From positions 1 to 64,000 of the forward strand of contig NZ_JANFNG010000014.1 of assembly GCF_024436035.1 (NCBI RefSeq): a stretch of DNA of 64,000 nucleotides, written 5' to 3'. Shown here piece by piece: positions 8,552 through 15,882 of the stretch (the stretch's first letter is position 1; every line of letters begins with the position of its first letter). The translations under genes were made by a program, and so were the position numbers. A model generated the notes under the pieces. The model did not search any database, had not been told where the DNA came from, and worked only from the letters and a program-made list of their open reading frames with translations. The DNA is from Streptomyces humicola (GTDB lineage: Bacteria > Actinomycetota > Actinomycetes > Streptomycetales > Streptomycetaceae).

Positions 8552-9229
8552 GTGCCCTTCCTGTTGCTTATCGAGGACGACGACGCCATCCGTACCGGCC
8601 TTGAACTTGCCCTGACCCGGCAGGGCCACCGTGTGGTGGCCGCCGCGACCGGCGAAGACGGTCTGGACCGGCTGCGCGAGCAGCGTCCCGACCTGATCGT
8701 GCTGGACGTGATGCTTCCCGGCATCGACGGGTTCGAGGTGTGCCGGCGGATCCGCCGGACCGACCAGCTGCCGATCATCCTGCTCACGGCGCGCAGCGAC
8801 GACATCGATGTGGTGGTGGGCCTCGAATCGGGTGCGGACGACTACGTCGTCAAGCCGATCCAGCCGCGAGTGCTCGACGCTCGTATCCGGGCGGTGCTGC
8901 GGCGCGGGGAGCGCGACAGCTCGGATGCCGCTTCTTTCGGCTCGCTTGTGATCGACCGATCGGCGATGACCGTGACGAAGGACGGCGAGGACCTGCAGCT
9001 GACCCCGACCGAGCTGCGGCTGCTGCTGGAACTGAGCCGCAGACCGGGCCAGGCGCTCTCCCGCCAGCAGCTGCTGCGGCTGGTGTGGGAGCACGACTAT
9101 CTGGGCGACTCGCGTCTTGTCGACGCCTGCGTGCAGCGGCTGCGGGCGAAGGTCGAGGACGTGCCGTCGTCCCCGAAGCTGATCCGCACCGTGCGGGGCG
9201 TCGGCTACCGGCTGGACCCGCCGTCGTGA
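8552..9229 (+). CDS. afsQ1: Two-component response regulator AfsQ1
   Basis: This is an OmpR/PhoB-type regulator of 225 residues. The receiver has the acidic pocket EDDD (8-11), the phosphoacceptor Asp52 in IVLDVMLP, and LLTAR followed by Lys in DDYVVKPI. The winged-helix domain includes LTPTELRLLLELSRRPG and DACVQRLRAKVED. GTG 8552 is preferred: it gives the 225-residue length of the S. coelicolor protein and falls 7 nt after a -10-like CACAAT, suggesting a leaderless mRNA. ATG 8543 is in frame. The protein sequence matches my memory of AfsQ1 nearly end to end. It is followed by the kinase gene 19 nt downstream. Confidence 0.93.
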   Translation: MPFLLLIEDDDAIRTGLELALTRQGHRVVAAATGEDGLDRLREQRPDLIVLDVMLPGIDGFEVCRRIRRTDQLPIILLTARSDDIDVVVGLESGADDYVVKPIQPRVLDARIRAVLRRGERDSSDAASFGSLVIDRSAMTVTKDGEDLQLTPTELRLLLELSRRPGQALSRQQLLRLVWEHDYLGDSRLVDACVQRLRAKVEDVPSSPKLIRTVRGVGYRLDPPS

Positions 9230-9248
9230 AAAGCGCGGTGAGGCGCAC

Positions 9249-10847
9249 ATGAAGCGTCTGGTCGTGGGGTTGTCCCGGCTGCGGTTCGGGAGCCTGCGGC
9301 TGCGCCTTGTCGCGGTGTTCGCCGCAGTGGCGCTGACTGCCGCGGTCTCCGCGTCCGGCATCGCGTACTGGCTCAACCGCGACGCCGTGCTCACTCGTGC
9401 GCAGAATGCGGCGCTCGACGACTTCCGGGCGTCGATGACGCGCAACGTCGGCTCGCTGCCCGTCAACCCGCCCTGCGACGAGCTGCAGCAGGCGGCCGAC
9501 CGGATGGCGCAGAGCACCCAGAACTACCAGGTGCTGCTGATCTCAAGAGACGCCGACGGCAACCAGTGCGCCGCCACCTCCGACCGTGACGTCTTCACCC
9601 TCGACCAGGTGCCGGCCGCACTGCAGAAGGCGGTGGAGAAGGCACGCCCGCTGGGCGGCGGCAACCACTCCACGTACCACCTGTACTGGCAGCGGACGAC
9701 GCCCGGCGGGCGCCCGTTCCTCGTCGGCGGCGCCAAGATGATCGGCAACGGCCCGACCGGCTACATGTACAAATCGCTCGACGCCGAGCGTTCGGACCTC
9801 AATTCGCTCGCTTGGTCACTCGGTATCGCAACGCTCCTCGCCCTGATCGGTGCGGCGTTGCTGGCACAGGCCGCCGCGTCGACCGTGTTGCGTCCGGTGC
9901 AGCGGCTCGGGGACGCGGCACGGCGGCTCGGCGAGGGCCATCTGGACACCCGGCTCCGGGTGTCGGGCACCGACGAACTCGCCGAGCTGTCACACACGTT
10001 CAACAATGCGGCCGAGGCATTGCAGCGCAGGGTCGAGGAGTTGAGCAGCCGCGAGGAGGCGTCGCGCCGCTTCGTGGCCGACATGTCGCACGAGCTGCGC
10101 ACACCGCTCACGGCCATCACCGCGGTGACCGAAGTGCTGGAGGACGAGGCCGATTCACTCGATCCGATGATCGCACCGGCGGTACGGCTCGTCGTCGACG
10201 AGACGCGGCGGCTCGGCGATCTGGTGGAGAACCTGATGGAGGTGACCCGCTTCGACGCGGGCACCGCGAAGGTGCACCTCGATCCGATCGACGTCGCCGA
10301 CCTGGTGACGGCGTGCATCGACGCGCGCGCCTGGCTGGACGCGGTCGAACTGGACGCCCCGCGCGGCATCGTCGTCCGCCTCGACCCGCGGCGGATAGAT
10401 GTGGTGCTGGCCAATCTGATCGGCAATGCGCTCAAACACGGCGGATCGCCGGTACGAGTGTCGGTGCGGGAGGACCTCACCGAGCCGGCGGAGGTGGTCG
10501 TGGAGGTCGCCGACAACGGTCCCGGCATCCCGGCCGAGGTCCTGCCGCACGTCTTCGACCGCTTCTACAAGGCCGATGCCTCACGCGCCCGCTCCGAGGG
10601 CAGCGGTCTGGGCCTGTCCATCGCCATGGAGAACGTACGCCTGCACGGCGGGACGATCACGGTGGCCAACGGCCCGGAGGGCGGCGCGGTGTTCACCATG
10701 CGGCTGCCGATCCCGCCGGAGGATTCCGAAGGCCGGGACGACGGCGACCGGCACGCATCGCAGGAGTGCGAACACGACGAGGTGAACGACGCCGACGCAA
10801 ACACAGACGTGGACGACCACGACACCGAGGGCGGGGAGCAGCAATGA
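9249..10847 (+). CDS. afsQ2: Sensor histidine kinase AfsQ2
   Basis: The 532-residue kinase has a first membrane segment at about 18-42, an extracytoplasmic sensor region, a second membrane segment at about 187-210 and a HAMP linker. The HisKA motif ADMSHELRTPL has the phosphorylated His281. The ATPase domain has the N box NLIGNALKHGG, the G1 motif DNGPGIP and the G2 motif GSGLGLS. It would phosphorylate AfsQ1. The C-terminus carries a roughly 40-residue tail very rich in Asp, Glu and His beyond the ATPase fold. The stop overlaps the start of the lipoprotein gene as ATGA, which argues for one operon. Confidence 0.92.
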   Translation: MKRLVVGLSRLRFGSLRLRLVAVFAAVALTAAVSASGIAYWLNRDAVLTRAQNAALDDFRASMTRNVGSLPVNPPCDELQQAADRMAQSTQNYQVLLISRDADGNQCAATSDRDVFTLDQVPAALQKAVEKARPLGGGNHSTYHLYWQRTTPGGRPFLVGGAKMIGNGPTGYMYKSLDAERSDLNSLAWSLGIATLLALIGAALLAQAAASTVLRPVQRLGDAARRLGEGHLDTRLRVSGTDELAELSHTFNNAAEALQRRVEELSSREEASRRFVADMSHELRTPLTAITAVTEVLEDEADSLDPMIAPAVRLVVDETRRLGDLVENLMEVTRFDAGTAKVHLDPIDVADLVTACIDARAWLDAVELDAPRGIVVRLDPRRIDVVLANLIGNALKHGGSPVRVSVREDLTEPAEVVVEVADNGPGIPAEVLPHVFDRFYKADASRARSEGSGLGLSIAMENVRLHGGTITVANGPEGGAVFTMRLPIPPEDSEGRDDGDRHASQECEHDEVNDADANTDVDDHDTEGGEQQ

Positions 10848-11464
10848 AGTGGCGGCCGGTGGTGGTGACGGCGCTTTCGCTGCTGGGCCTGAGCGCCGTG
10901 GCGGGCTGCGGCATCCGGTCCACGAGCGTGCCGGTGGACGCGGGCGCCGCGCCCAGCCGGGTCTCGTGCGCCGTGCCGCTGTCGGGAACGTCGACGCCCG
11001 CCACGGGCTCCGCGGGCGTGCAGGGCGCACAGCGCACACAGGGCGTGCAGATCTACCTGGTGTGCGCGCAGCGCGTAGCACCCGTCGAGCGCATCATCCC
11101 GCGCCTTCCCACCGACCGGCTGGCCACCGCGCGGCTGCTGCTGGCCGAGTTGCAGAGCAAGCCGGATGCGGCCGAGGAGAACGGGGGCTTCGCCTCCGAG
11201 GTGCCCGGCGGACTCTCCGTCAGCGGCCCGGCCCACGGGGATCCTGCCGACACGCTGCGGCTCAACCAGGATCCCGACGGCCTGCCCTCGTTCGCGGCCG
11301 CCCAACTGGTGTGCACGTTCGCGGGGACGGCGGCGGGCTCCACGGACCACAGCGTGGTGCTCGGGGGCCCGGACGACAGCGTTCCGCCCCGCCGCTACCA
11401 GTGCGACGACGCTATGCGCACCCGGCCGGACGCGGGCGCGACCGCCGGGACGAGCGTCTCATGA
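10844..11464 (+). CDS. Lipoprotein of the afsQ operon
   Basis: This 206-residue lipoprotein has a signal peptide ending in the lipobox VAGC (Cys22). The body contains an IYLVCAQRVAPVERIIPRLP segment followed by LATARLLLAELQSKP, which resembles a GerMN-type fold; that assignment is tentative. It shares an ATGA overlap with afsQ2, so it is co-transcribed with the two-component system. It may act at the membrane as an accessory to AfsQ2 sensing; that is inference from position only. Confidence 0.8.
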   Translation: MKWRPVVVTALSLLGLSAVAGCGIRSTSVPVDAGAAPSRVSCAVPLSGTSTPATGSAGVQGAQRTQGVQIYLVCAQRVAPVERIIPRLPTDRLATARLLLAELQSKPDAAEENGGFASEVPGGLSVSGPAHGDPADTLRLNQDPDGLPSFAAAQLVCTFAGTAAGSTDHSVVLGGPDDSVPPRRYQCDDAMRTRPDAGATAGTSVS

Positions 11465-11498
11465 GAAATGTCGGAGCTGAGCCGAGAAATGTCTGAGC
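11463..11498. repeat. Direct repeat GAGAAATGTCnGAGC, 21-bp period
   Basis: Two copies of a 15-bp element (11463-11477 and 11484-11498) differ by one base. Their starts are 21 bp apart, two helical turns. The pair begins at the lipoprotein stop codon and lies upstream of the VanZ-like gene, so it could be an operator or a small tandem duplication. Confidence 0.6.
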
Positions 11499-11538
11499 CA
11501 ACCAGGCGAAAGACCGGTAAAGCTGGAACCGGACGGAA

Positions 11539-12087
11539 GTGGGGGACGTCATTCCCCACGTGCAGCGAGTAGTCCAAACGCGAACCATTGCCTGGGCGCG
11601 CCCTGCCGGTGTGGTGCTCACGGCGTTGTACCTGGCGGTCGTGGCCTGGTTCCTGCTGCGGCCGCAGTCGGCGACGTGGGTGGCCGCGGGCAACTTCACC
11701 CCGCTGCACACGATCCGGGCCGATCTGGCGCTGGGCCCGTCCGAGGCGTGGCGGCCGCTCGGTGGCGGGCTGCTGCTGCTGGCGCCGCTCGGCGTCCTGT
11801 TGCCGTTGGCCGGTGGGCGGGTGGACGTGCTGGGTGCGGCGTCGTTCGCCCGCACGGTCTTCGCCGGCCTGATGGTCTCGTTCGCGCTGCAGGTGGTGCG
11901 GACGTGGTTCGGCGGGCACCTGTTCGACGTGGACGCCGTGCTGCTCAACGCGACGGGCGTGGCGATCGCCCACCTCGCGGTGGTGCCGGGCGGGCGGGCG
12001 CTGCTGCGGCGGTGCGGCTACGGGCCCACAGTGGTCCCGGCTCAGGGACCGACCCCGACGATTTCCAGGGTCGGGGTCGCCCCGTAG
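11539..12087 (+). CDS. VanZ-like family membrane protein
   Basis: The 182-residue protein has four or five hydrophobic stretches (GVVLTALYLAVVAWFLLRP, GGGLLLLAPLGVLLPLAG, FAGLMVSFALQVVRTWF, LLNATGVAIAHLAVV). It carries the VanZ hallmarks NFTPLHTIR and FDVDAVLLNATG. VanZ relatives are small membrane proteins linked to glycopeptide tolerance and other surface functions, but most are uncharacterised. The start is GTG 11539; GTG 11560 is an in-frame alternative. Some 74 bp and a direct repeat separate it from the afsQ operon. Confidence 0.8.
   Translation: MGDVIPHVQRVVQTRTIAWARPAGVVLTALYLAVVAWFLLRPQSATWVAAGNFTPLHTIRADLALGPSEAWRPLGGGLLLLAPLGVLLPLAGGRVDVLGAASFARTVFAGLMVSFALQVVRTWFGGHLFDVDAVLLNATGVAIAHLAVVPGGRALLRRCGYGPTVVPAQGPTPTISRVGVAP
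12051..12078 (+). terminator. Hairpin at the end of the VanZ-like gene
   Basis: GACCCCGAC and GTCGGGGTC form a 9-bp perfect stem with a 10-nt loop. It ends 7 bases before the stop codon, so it overlaps coding sequence; a terminator is plausible but not certain. Confidence 0.45.
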
Positions 12088-12190
12088 AGCGATGATTCGC
12101 GCCGGTATGCACCCGTAGCGTGGAGGCAGTCCATCACCGCACCGGTCCACTGACCGGTCGGCCGGTTCTCCACCGAAGGAGCTGCTGTCC

Positions 12191-12400
12191 ATGGCCGCCG
12201 CACTCGTACGACCCCGCAACGGCCGGATGATCGCCGGAGTCTGCGCCGACCTGGCCGACCGCTTCGGGATCTCCGCGGGGATGATGCGGGTGATCTTCCT
12301 GCTCTCCTGTCTGCTGCCCGGGCCGCAGTTCCTGGTCTATCTGGCGCTGTGGGTGCTGATGCCGGGTGAGGGCAGCACGCGGGGCTTCGCCGCACGCTGA
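12191..12400 (+). CDS. PspC domain membrane protein
   Basis: This 69-residue protein consists almost entirely of one PspC domain. It begins LVRPRNGRMIAGVCADLADRFGIS (given here in part) and includes a single membrane helix (LVYLALWVLMPGE). PspC-type proteins take part in envelope stress responses in other bacteria; here there is no PspA or sigma partner alongside. An AAGGAG ribosome site lies 9 bases before ATG 12191. Confidence 0.85.
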   Translation: MAAALVRPRNGRMIAGVCADLADRFGISAGMMRVIFLLSCLLPGPQFLVYLALWVLMPGEGSTRGFAAR

Positions 12401-12436
12401 GCCACCGGCCCGGCGCGTCGGCGCGCGCGCAGCAAG

Positions 12437-12480
12437 CGGGCCGCCCCCTGCGACGCGGACGCAGCAGGGGTGCGGCCCGT
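12437..12480. terminator. Bidirectional hairpin between PspC gene and secreted-protein gene
   Basis: A stem of about 15 bp with a single bulge (GGGCCGC-CCCCTGC against GCAGGGG-TGCGGCCC) and a loop of about 12 nt. It lies between two convergent genes and probably ends both. Confidence 0.7.
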
Positions 12481-12496
12481 TCGGGTGCGGCCGGGC

Positions 12497-12811
12497 TCAG
12501 CCGAGGCCGTCGGCGCCCGGCAGTTGGCCGGCCTGCAGGCCGCCGAGCAGTCCGCTGTTGCCCTGGTTGCCCGTGTTCGGCAGAGCGGCCTTGAGGGTGT
12601 TGGGGGCGCTCTTGATCGCGTCCTCGGTCTTGCCGACCTGGTCCGGCGCTGCCTTGGTGATGTTGCCCACCGCCGAGGTCGCACCGTCCGTCCCAGGGAG
12701 GCTCGGCAGCGCCGAGGTCACGGGGGCGGCGCTCGCAGTCCCCGCCGCGGCAGCGGCGAAGGCCACGCCGAGCGCGGCGGCACCGAGGGTCTTGATGGTT
12801 CCCGTCTTCAT
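12497..12811 (-). CDS. Small secreted protein, Asn/Gly/Leu-rich C-terminus
   Basis: The 104-residue product has a clear Sec signal peptide (MKTGTIKTLGAAALGVAFAA) with a likely cleavage after ASA near residue 29. The mature chain is about 75 residues, has no Cys or aromatic residues, and ends in a glycine/leucine/asparagine-rich stretch. GAGGAT lies upstream of ATG 12811. Small secreted proteins of this style are common in Streptomyces and usually have no known function. It is not a chaplin: the hydrophobic chaplin domain is absent. Confidence 0.75.
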   Translation of the reverse strand: MKTGTIKTLGAAALGVAFAAAAAGTASAAPVTSALPSLPGTDGATSAVGNITKAAPDQVGKTEDAIKSAPNTLKAALPNTGNQGNSGLLGGLQAGQLPGADGLG

Positions 12812-13132
12812 CGAATTACATCCTCAGGGGTGGCTTGTTTCGGTCCGCAAAAGGGCGCCCCCGGCCCGGGGCCAGGGGAGGCGCTGAGGCCTTACCTCGG
12901 AATTCCGGAGCGTGACGTCGGATGTGCAACATCGAATGCCGTGGATTCGGCACCGTCGGCACCCGAATTCACGCGTCCGGCAGCCGGTCGCCCGGCGAAG
13001 GGAGATCACGCCTGGTTACGAAGTGATCACCATTCGCAGACGCTAGCCAAGTGCTGCTGGCCGCGCAATCAACCGGGAGCGGGCGCCGCCCGGTGCTGAC
13101 GCAAGCCCCTCCCGCGCCCGGCGCGGGTACCG
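12812..13132. other. Gene-free spacer with terminator of add
   Basis: The spacer lies between the start of the secreted-protein gene and the end of add. A hairpin CCCGCGC-CCG-GCGCGGG at 13111-13127, 6 bases past the add stop codon, probably terminates add. The rest holds the upstream region of the secreted-protein gene; no other feature was recognised. Confidence 0.55.
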
Positions 13133-14362
13133 TCAGCCCTGCCCAACCCCCTGGTCCCGGGTGGATTCGCTGGCCACAGCGGTTTCCGCGGCCGCCTGCC
13201 GGAACAGCCACTCGGATTTCAACTCCGCGTAACCCGGCTTGATCACGTCGTTGATCATCGCGAGACGTTCGTCAAAAGGAATGAACGCCGACTTCATCGC
13301 ATTGACGGTGAACCACTGCATGTCGTCGAGCGTGTATCCGAAAGCGTTCACCAGGTGTGCGAACTCCTGGCTCATGCTCGTTCCGCCCATCAAGCGGTTA
13401 TCGGTGTTGACGGTCACCCGGAAATGCAGTCGGCGGAGCAGCCCGATGGGATGCTCGGCGTACGACGGCGCGGCACCCGTCTGGAGATTGGAGGTCGGGC
13501 ACATCTCCAGCGGGACACGCTTGTCCCTTACGTACGCGGCCAGCCGCCCGAGCTTCACCGAACCGTCGTGCGCCACCTGGATGTCGTCGATCAGCCGCAC
13601 GCCGTGGCCGAGCCGGTCGGCGCCGCACCACTGCAGCGCCTGCCAGATCGACGGCAGGCCGAAGGCCTCGCCGGCGTGGATGGTGAAGTGGTTGTTCTCG
13701 CGCTTGAGGTATTCGAACGCGTCGAGGTGACGGGTGGGCGGGAAGCCCGCCTCGGCGCCCGCGATGTCGAAGCCGACGACGCCGAGGTCGCGGTAGCGGT
13801 TGGCGAGCTCGGCGATCTCCAGCGACCGGGCGGCGTGGCGCATCGCGGTGAGCAGCGCCCCAACGCGGATGCGGTGGCCCGCGGCGAGGGCTCGCCGCTC
13901 GCCTTCACGGAATCCCTCGTTGACGGCTTCGACGACCTCTTCGAGGGTGAGCCCGGCCTCCAGGTGCTGTTCGGGGGCGTAGCGCACCTCGGCGTAGACG
14001 ACCCCGTCGGCGGCGAGGTCCTCGGCGCACTCGGCGGCGACCCTGAAGAGCGCGTCGCGGGTCTGCATGACGGCGCAGGTGTGGGCGAAGGTCTCCAGGT
14101 ACCGTTCGAGCCCGGCCCCGCCTTCGAGCGCCGGCGAGTCCGCGGCCTCACGGAACCAGATGGCGAGCTGCGCCGGGTCGGTCTCCGGCAGGTCGCCGTA
14201 GCCGACGGCGTCGGCGAGTTCGACGATGGTGGCGGGGCGCAGTCCGCCGTCGAGGTGATCGTGAAGCACGGCTTTGGGTGCCCGGCGGATGTGGTCCATG
14301 GCGGGCGCGCCGGGGGCGCCGGAGGGGCCAGGGGTACCGGGTGTGATGCTCTCGCTCTGCAT
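13133..14362 (-). CDS. add: Adenosine deaminase
   Basis: It converts (deoxy)adenosine to (deoxy)inosine, feeding the purine nucleoside phosphorylase encoded at the left end of the window. In the 409-residue protein the zinc ligands His34 and His36 sit in VLHDHLDGG. Further motifs are HAGEAFG, the catalytic [15 protein letters not shown] and the metal-binding Asp in VNTDNR. The N-terminal 20 residues (Pro/Gly-rich) are not part of the fold; ATG at residue 22 is an alternative start. A -10-like TAGCAT lies 7 nt upstream of ATG 14362, directly after the shared operator, so the mRNA may be leaderless and repressible. Confidence 0.94.
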   Translation of the reverse strand: MQSESITPGTPGPSGAPGAPAMDHIRRAPKAVLHDHLDGGLRPATIVELADAVGYGDLPETDPAQLAIWFREAADSPALEGGAGLERYLETFAHTCAVMQTRDALFRVAAECAEDLAADGVVYAEVRYAPEQHLEAGLTLEEVVEAVNEGFREGERRALAAGHRIRVGALLTAMRHAARSLEIAELANRYRDLGVVGFDIAGAEAGFPPTRHLDAFEYLKRENNHFTIHAGEAFGLPSIWQALQWCGADRLGHGVRLIDDIQVAHDGSVKLGRLAAYVRDKRVPLEMCPTSNLQTGAAPSYAEHPIGLLRRLHFRVTVNTDNRLMGGTSMSQEFAHLVNAFGYTLDDMQWFTVNAMKSAFIPFDERLAMINDVIKPGYAELKSEWLFRQAAAETAVASESTRDQGVGQG

Positions 14363-14368
14363 TCACCG

Positions 14369-14390
14369 ATGCTAGCTCCTACGCGCGTAG
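14369..14390 (-). promoter_or_regulatory. add promoter with operator CTACGCGCGTAG (14379-14390), nucleoside regulon site 3
   Basis: The palindrome lies 4 bp upstream of the -10-like TAGCAT (14369-14374, minus strand). The predicted transcription start coincides with the A of the add start codon. The geometry is almost the same as at deoC. Confidence 0.72.
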
Positions 14391-14484
14391 AGAGCGCGTC
14401 GTCCAGGATCCGGTCCCGATCCGATACCGAAGATTGACCTGACGGCCAGGTGGAACGCACCTCTCCTTCTGCCAAGGTTTTGCC

Positions 14485-15234
14485 ATGGCTTCGCAAGCTT
14501 TACCGGTGCGTGGGGCGAGATTGGGACGTGCGATCGGCGCGGGGACGGGTTCGGCCGTCCGCGCGGCGGTGCTCGTGCTGCCCGCGGGCAGCCCGGTGAG
14601 CACGCGCCGCCGCTCCCCCGTGGCCGCCGCGGCGGCGCTCCCGCTCGCCCGCCGCCTGGTGCGGGCCGGGCGCACCGAGGGGCTCGTGGCCCACATCGTC
14701 CACTACCGCTTCCGCGGCTGGAACGGCGGCCACGCGCATCCCGCGGCGGACGCCGAATGGGCGGTGGACGAGGTCGTACGGCGCTACGGCGACGTGCCGG
14801 TGTGCCTGGCCGGCGTGGACATGGGTGCCCGCGCCGCGCTGCGCGCCGCAGGCCACCCCGCCGTCAACTCCGTGGTGGCGCTCGCCCCCTGGCTTCCTCC
14901 CAGTCAGGAGGCCCAGGAGCCGGAACCGGTCAGGCACCTCGTCGGCCGCCACGTCCTGATCGCCCACGGCACCGATGACGGCACCTCCGATCCGGACCTG
15001 TCGTACCGCTTCGCCGAGCGCGCGAAGAAGGTCAACCCGAACGTCTGCCGCTTCGAAGTCCACTCCGACGGCCACTCGCTCCACCAGCACCGCACCGAAG
15101 TCTTCGCCCTGGCGGCCGATTTCACCCTGGGCACGCTCTGCGGCCGCGCCTTCGCCCGCCCGGTGACGGACGCGCTGGCCGCGCCGCCACCGCTCGGCCT
15201 GCGCATGCCACTGGCGGTGGGCTTCGGGCGGTAG
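14485..15234 (+). CDS. Alpha/beta hydrolase-fold protein with Asp at the nucleophile elbow
   Basis: The 249-residue protein has the alpha/beta-hydrolase pattern: AAVLVLPAGSP strand, nucleophile elbow LAGVDMGARAAL, an acid loop HGTDDGTSDP and a terminal His in DGHSLHQH. The elbow reads G-V-D-M-G with Asp112 where esterases carry Ser. Asp nucleophiles are known in dehalogenases and epoxide hydrolases of this fold, but this protein does not otherwise look like those, so activity is open. The ribosome site is weak (AAGG at about 10 nt). It stands alone between add and a region of decayed genes. Confidence 0.7.
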   Translation: MASQALPVRGARLGRAIGAGTGSAVRAAVLVLPAGSPVSTRRRSPVAAAAALPLARRLVRAGRTEGLVAHIVHYRFRGWNGGHAHPAADAEWAVDEVVRRYGDVPVCLAGVDMGARAALRAAGHPAVNSVVALAPWLPPSQEAQEPEPVRHLVGRHVLIAHGTDDGTSDPDLSYRFAERAKKVNPNVCRFEVHSDGHSLHQHRTEVFALAADFTLGTLCGRAFARPVTDALAAPPPLGLRMPLAVGFGR

Positions 15235-15330
15235 CGGCCCGCGAAGAACCCCACACGGCGTACGCTCGGCTTCGGGTGCGGCCACGAGCTGCGTCGCGGT
15301 GATCGACCCGTCCGCCGCCGGGAGAGGCAC

Positions 15331-15698
15331 ATGACCGTCCACCGCACCACGCCCGACGGGCCCCTCATCTCCATGCCTGCCCTGATGCCGCGAGCCCTGC
15401 GCTCAGCGGTCGCGCAGATCGCCCCCGCGCACCTGCCCGCCTTCATGGAACACCTGGAACACCTGGACGAAGCCGCGGGACAATCAGCGGCCCAGAGCAC
15501 CATTGCCCCACTGCGATCCTTCCTCCAACGGTGGGGAGAGTTCGTCGCCATCCAGCGCTTCCCCGCCCGCGCCGGCGGCTTCGTGAACTCGAGGCCGCCG
15601 CCGAGAACGCATCCGGCCGTGATGCGCTGCGGCCGATCCTCACCGGCATCCGTGAGATCACGGGCGCCGCGCAGCGCGAGGTGGTCACCCTTCGATGA
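15331..15698 (+). pseudogene. Frameshifted DUF6247-like gene
   Basis: ATG 15331, with GGGAGAGG upstream, opens a frame reading MPALMPRALRSAVAQIAPAH and LEHLDEAAGQSAAQSTIAPL, then FLQRWGEFVAIQRFPARA. Around 15570-15580 the likeness breaks off. Reading on in a different frame gives RRLRELEAAAENASGRDALR and then ITGAAQREVV, ending at TGA 15696-15698. A single missing C near 15575 would restore one product of about 122 residues like the DUF6247 family. The uncorrected frame runs on to 16044 as nonsense across the PP2C gene. It is either a true frameshift mutation or a sequencing error. Confidence 0.7.
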
Positions 15699-15858
15699 CG
15701 GTTATCGCGCAGCGAGCCCCGGAGCCGTCGCCGAACTTCGGGTCGCACGTGATGAGTCGCGCGCCGAGGTTTTCCGCGAGTGCTACGTGCGAGGCGTCAT
15801 ACGCCATGAAGTTGTGGCGCAGCTGCCAGACACACGGCAGCAAAGGCTGGGCCTGTCG
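15685..15858 (-). pseudogene. C-terminal remnant of a VapC-type PIN-domain toxin
   Basis: The minus strand encodes, between two in-frame stops, about 57 residues containing VWQLRHNFMAYDASHVALAE and NLGARLITCDPKF. That is the C-terminal third of a PIN ribonuclease with two of its conserved acidic residues (AYDAS and TCDPKF). No start codon, N-terminal half or antitoxin gene is present. It begins right after the PP2C stop codon, so the N-terminal part has been lost by deletion. It overlaps the end of the DUF6247-like remnant tail to tail. Confidence 0.75.
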
Positions 15859-15859
15859 T

Positions 15860-15882
15860 CATGCCGTCAATGTGACGGCATG
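15860..15882 (-). terminator. Hairpin over the 3' end of the PP2C phosphatase gene
   Basis: CATGCCGTCA-ATG-TGACGGCATG is a perfect 10-bp stem with a 3-nt loop. It covers the last codons and stop of the PP2C gene and marks the junction with the PIN remnant. It could be a terminator or a rearrangement scar. Confidence 0.5.

Noticed and set aside
12824-13009. Small minus-strand ORF upstream of the secreted-protein gene
   Set aside because: Cys/Arg-rich, no ribosome site, overlaps the promoter region, no codon bias.
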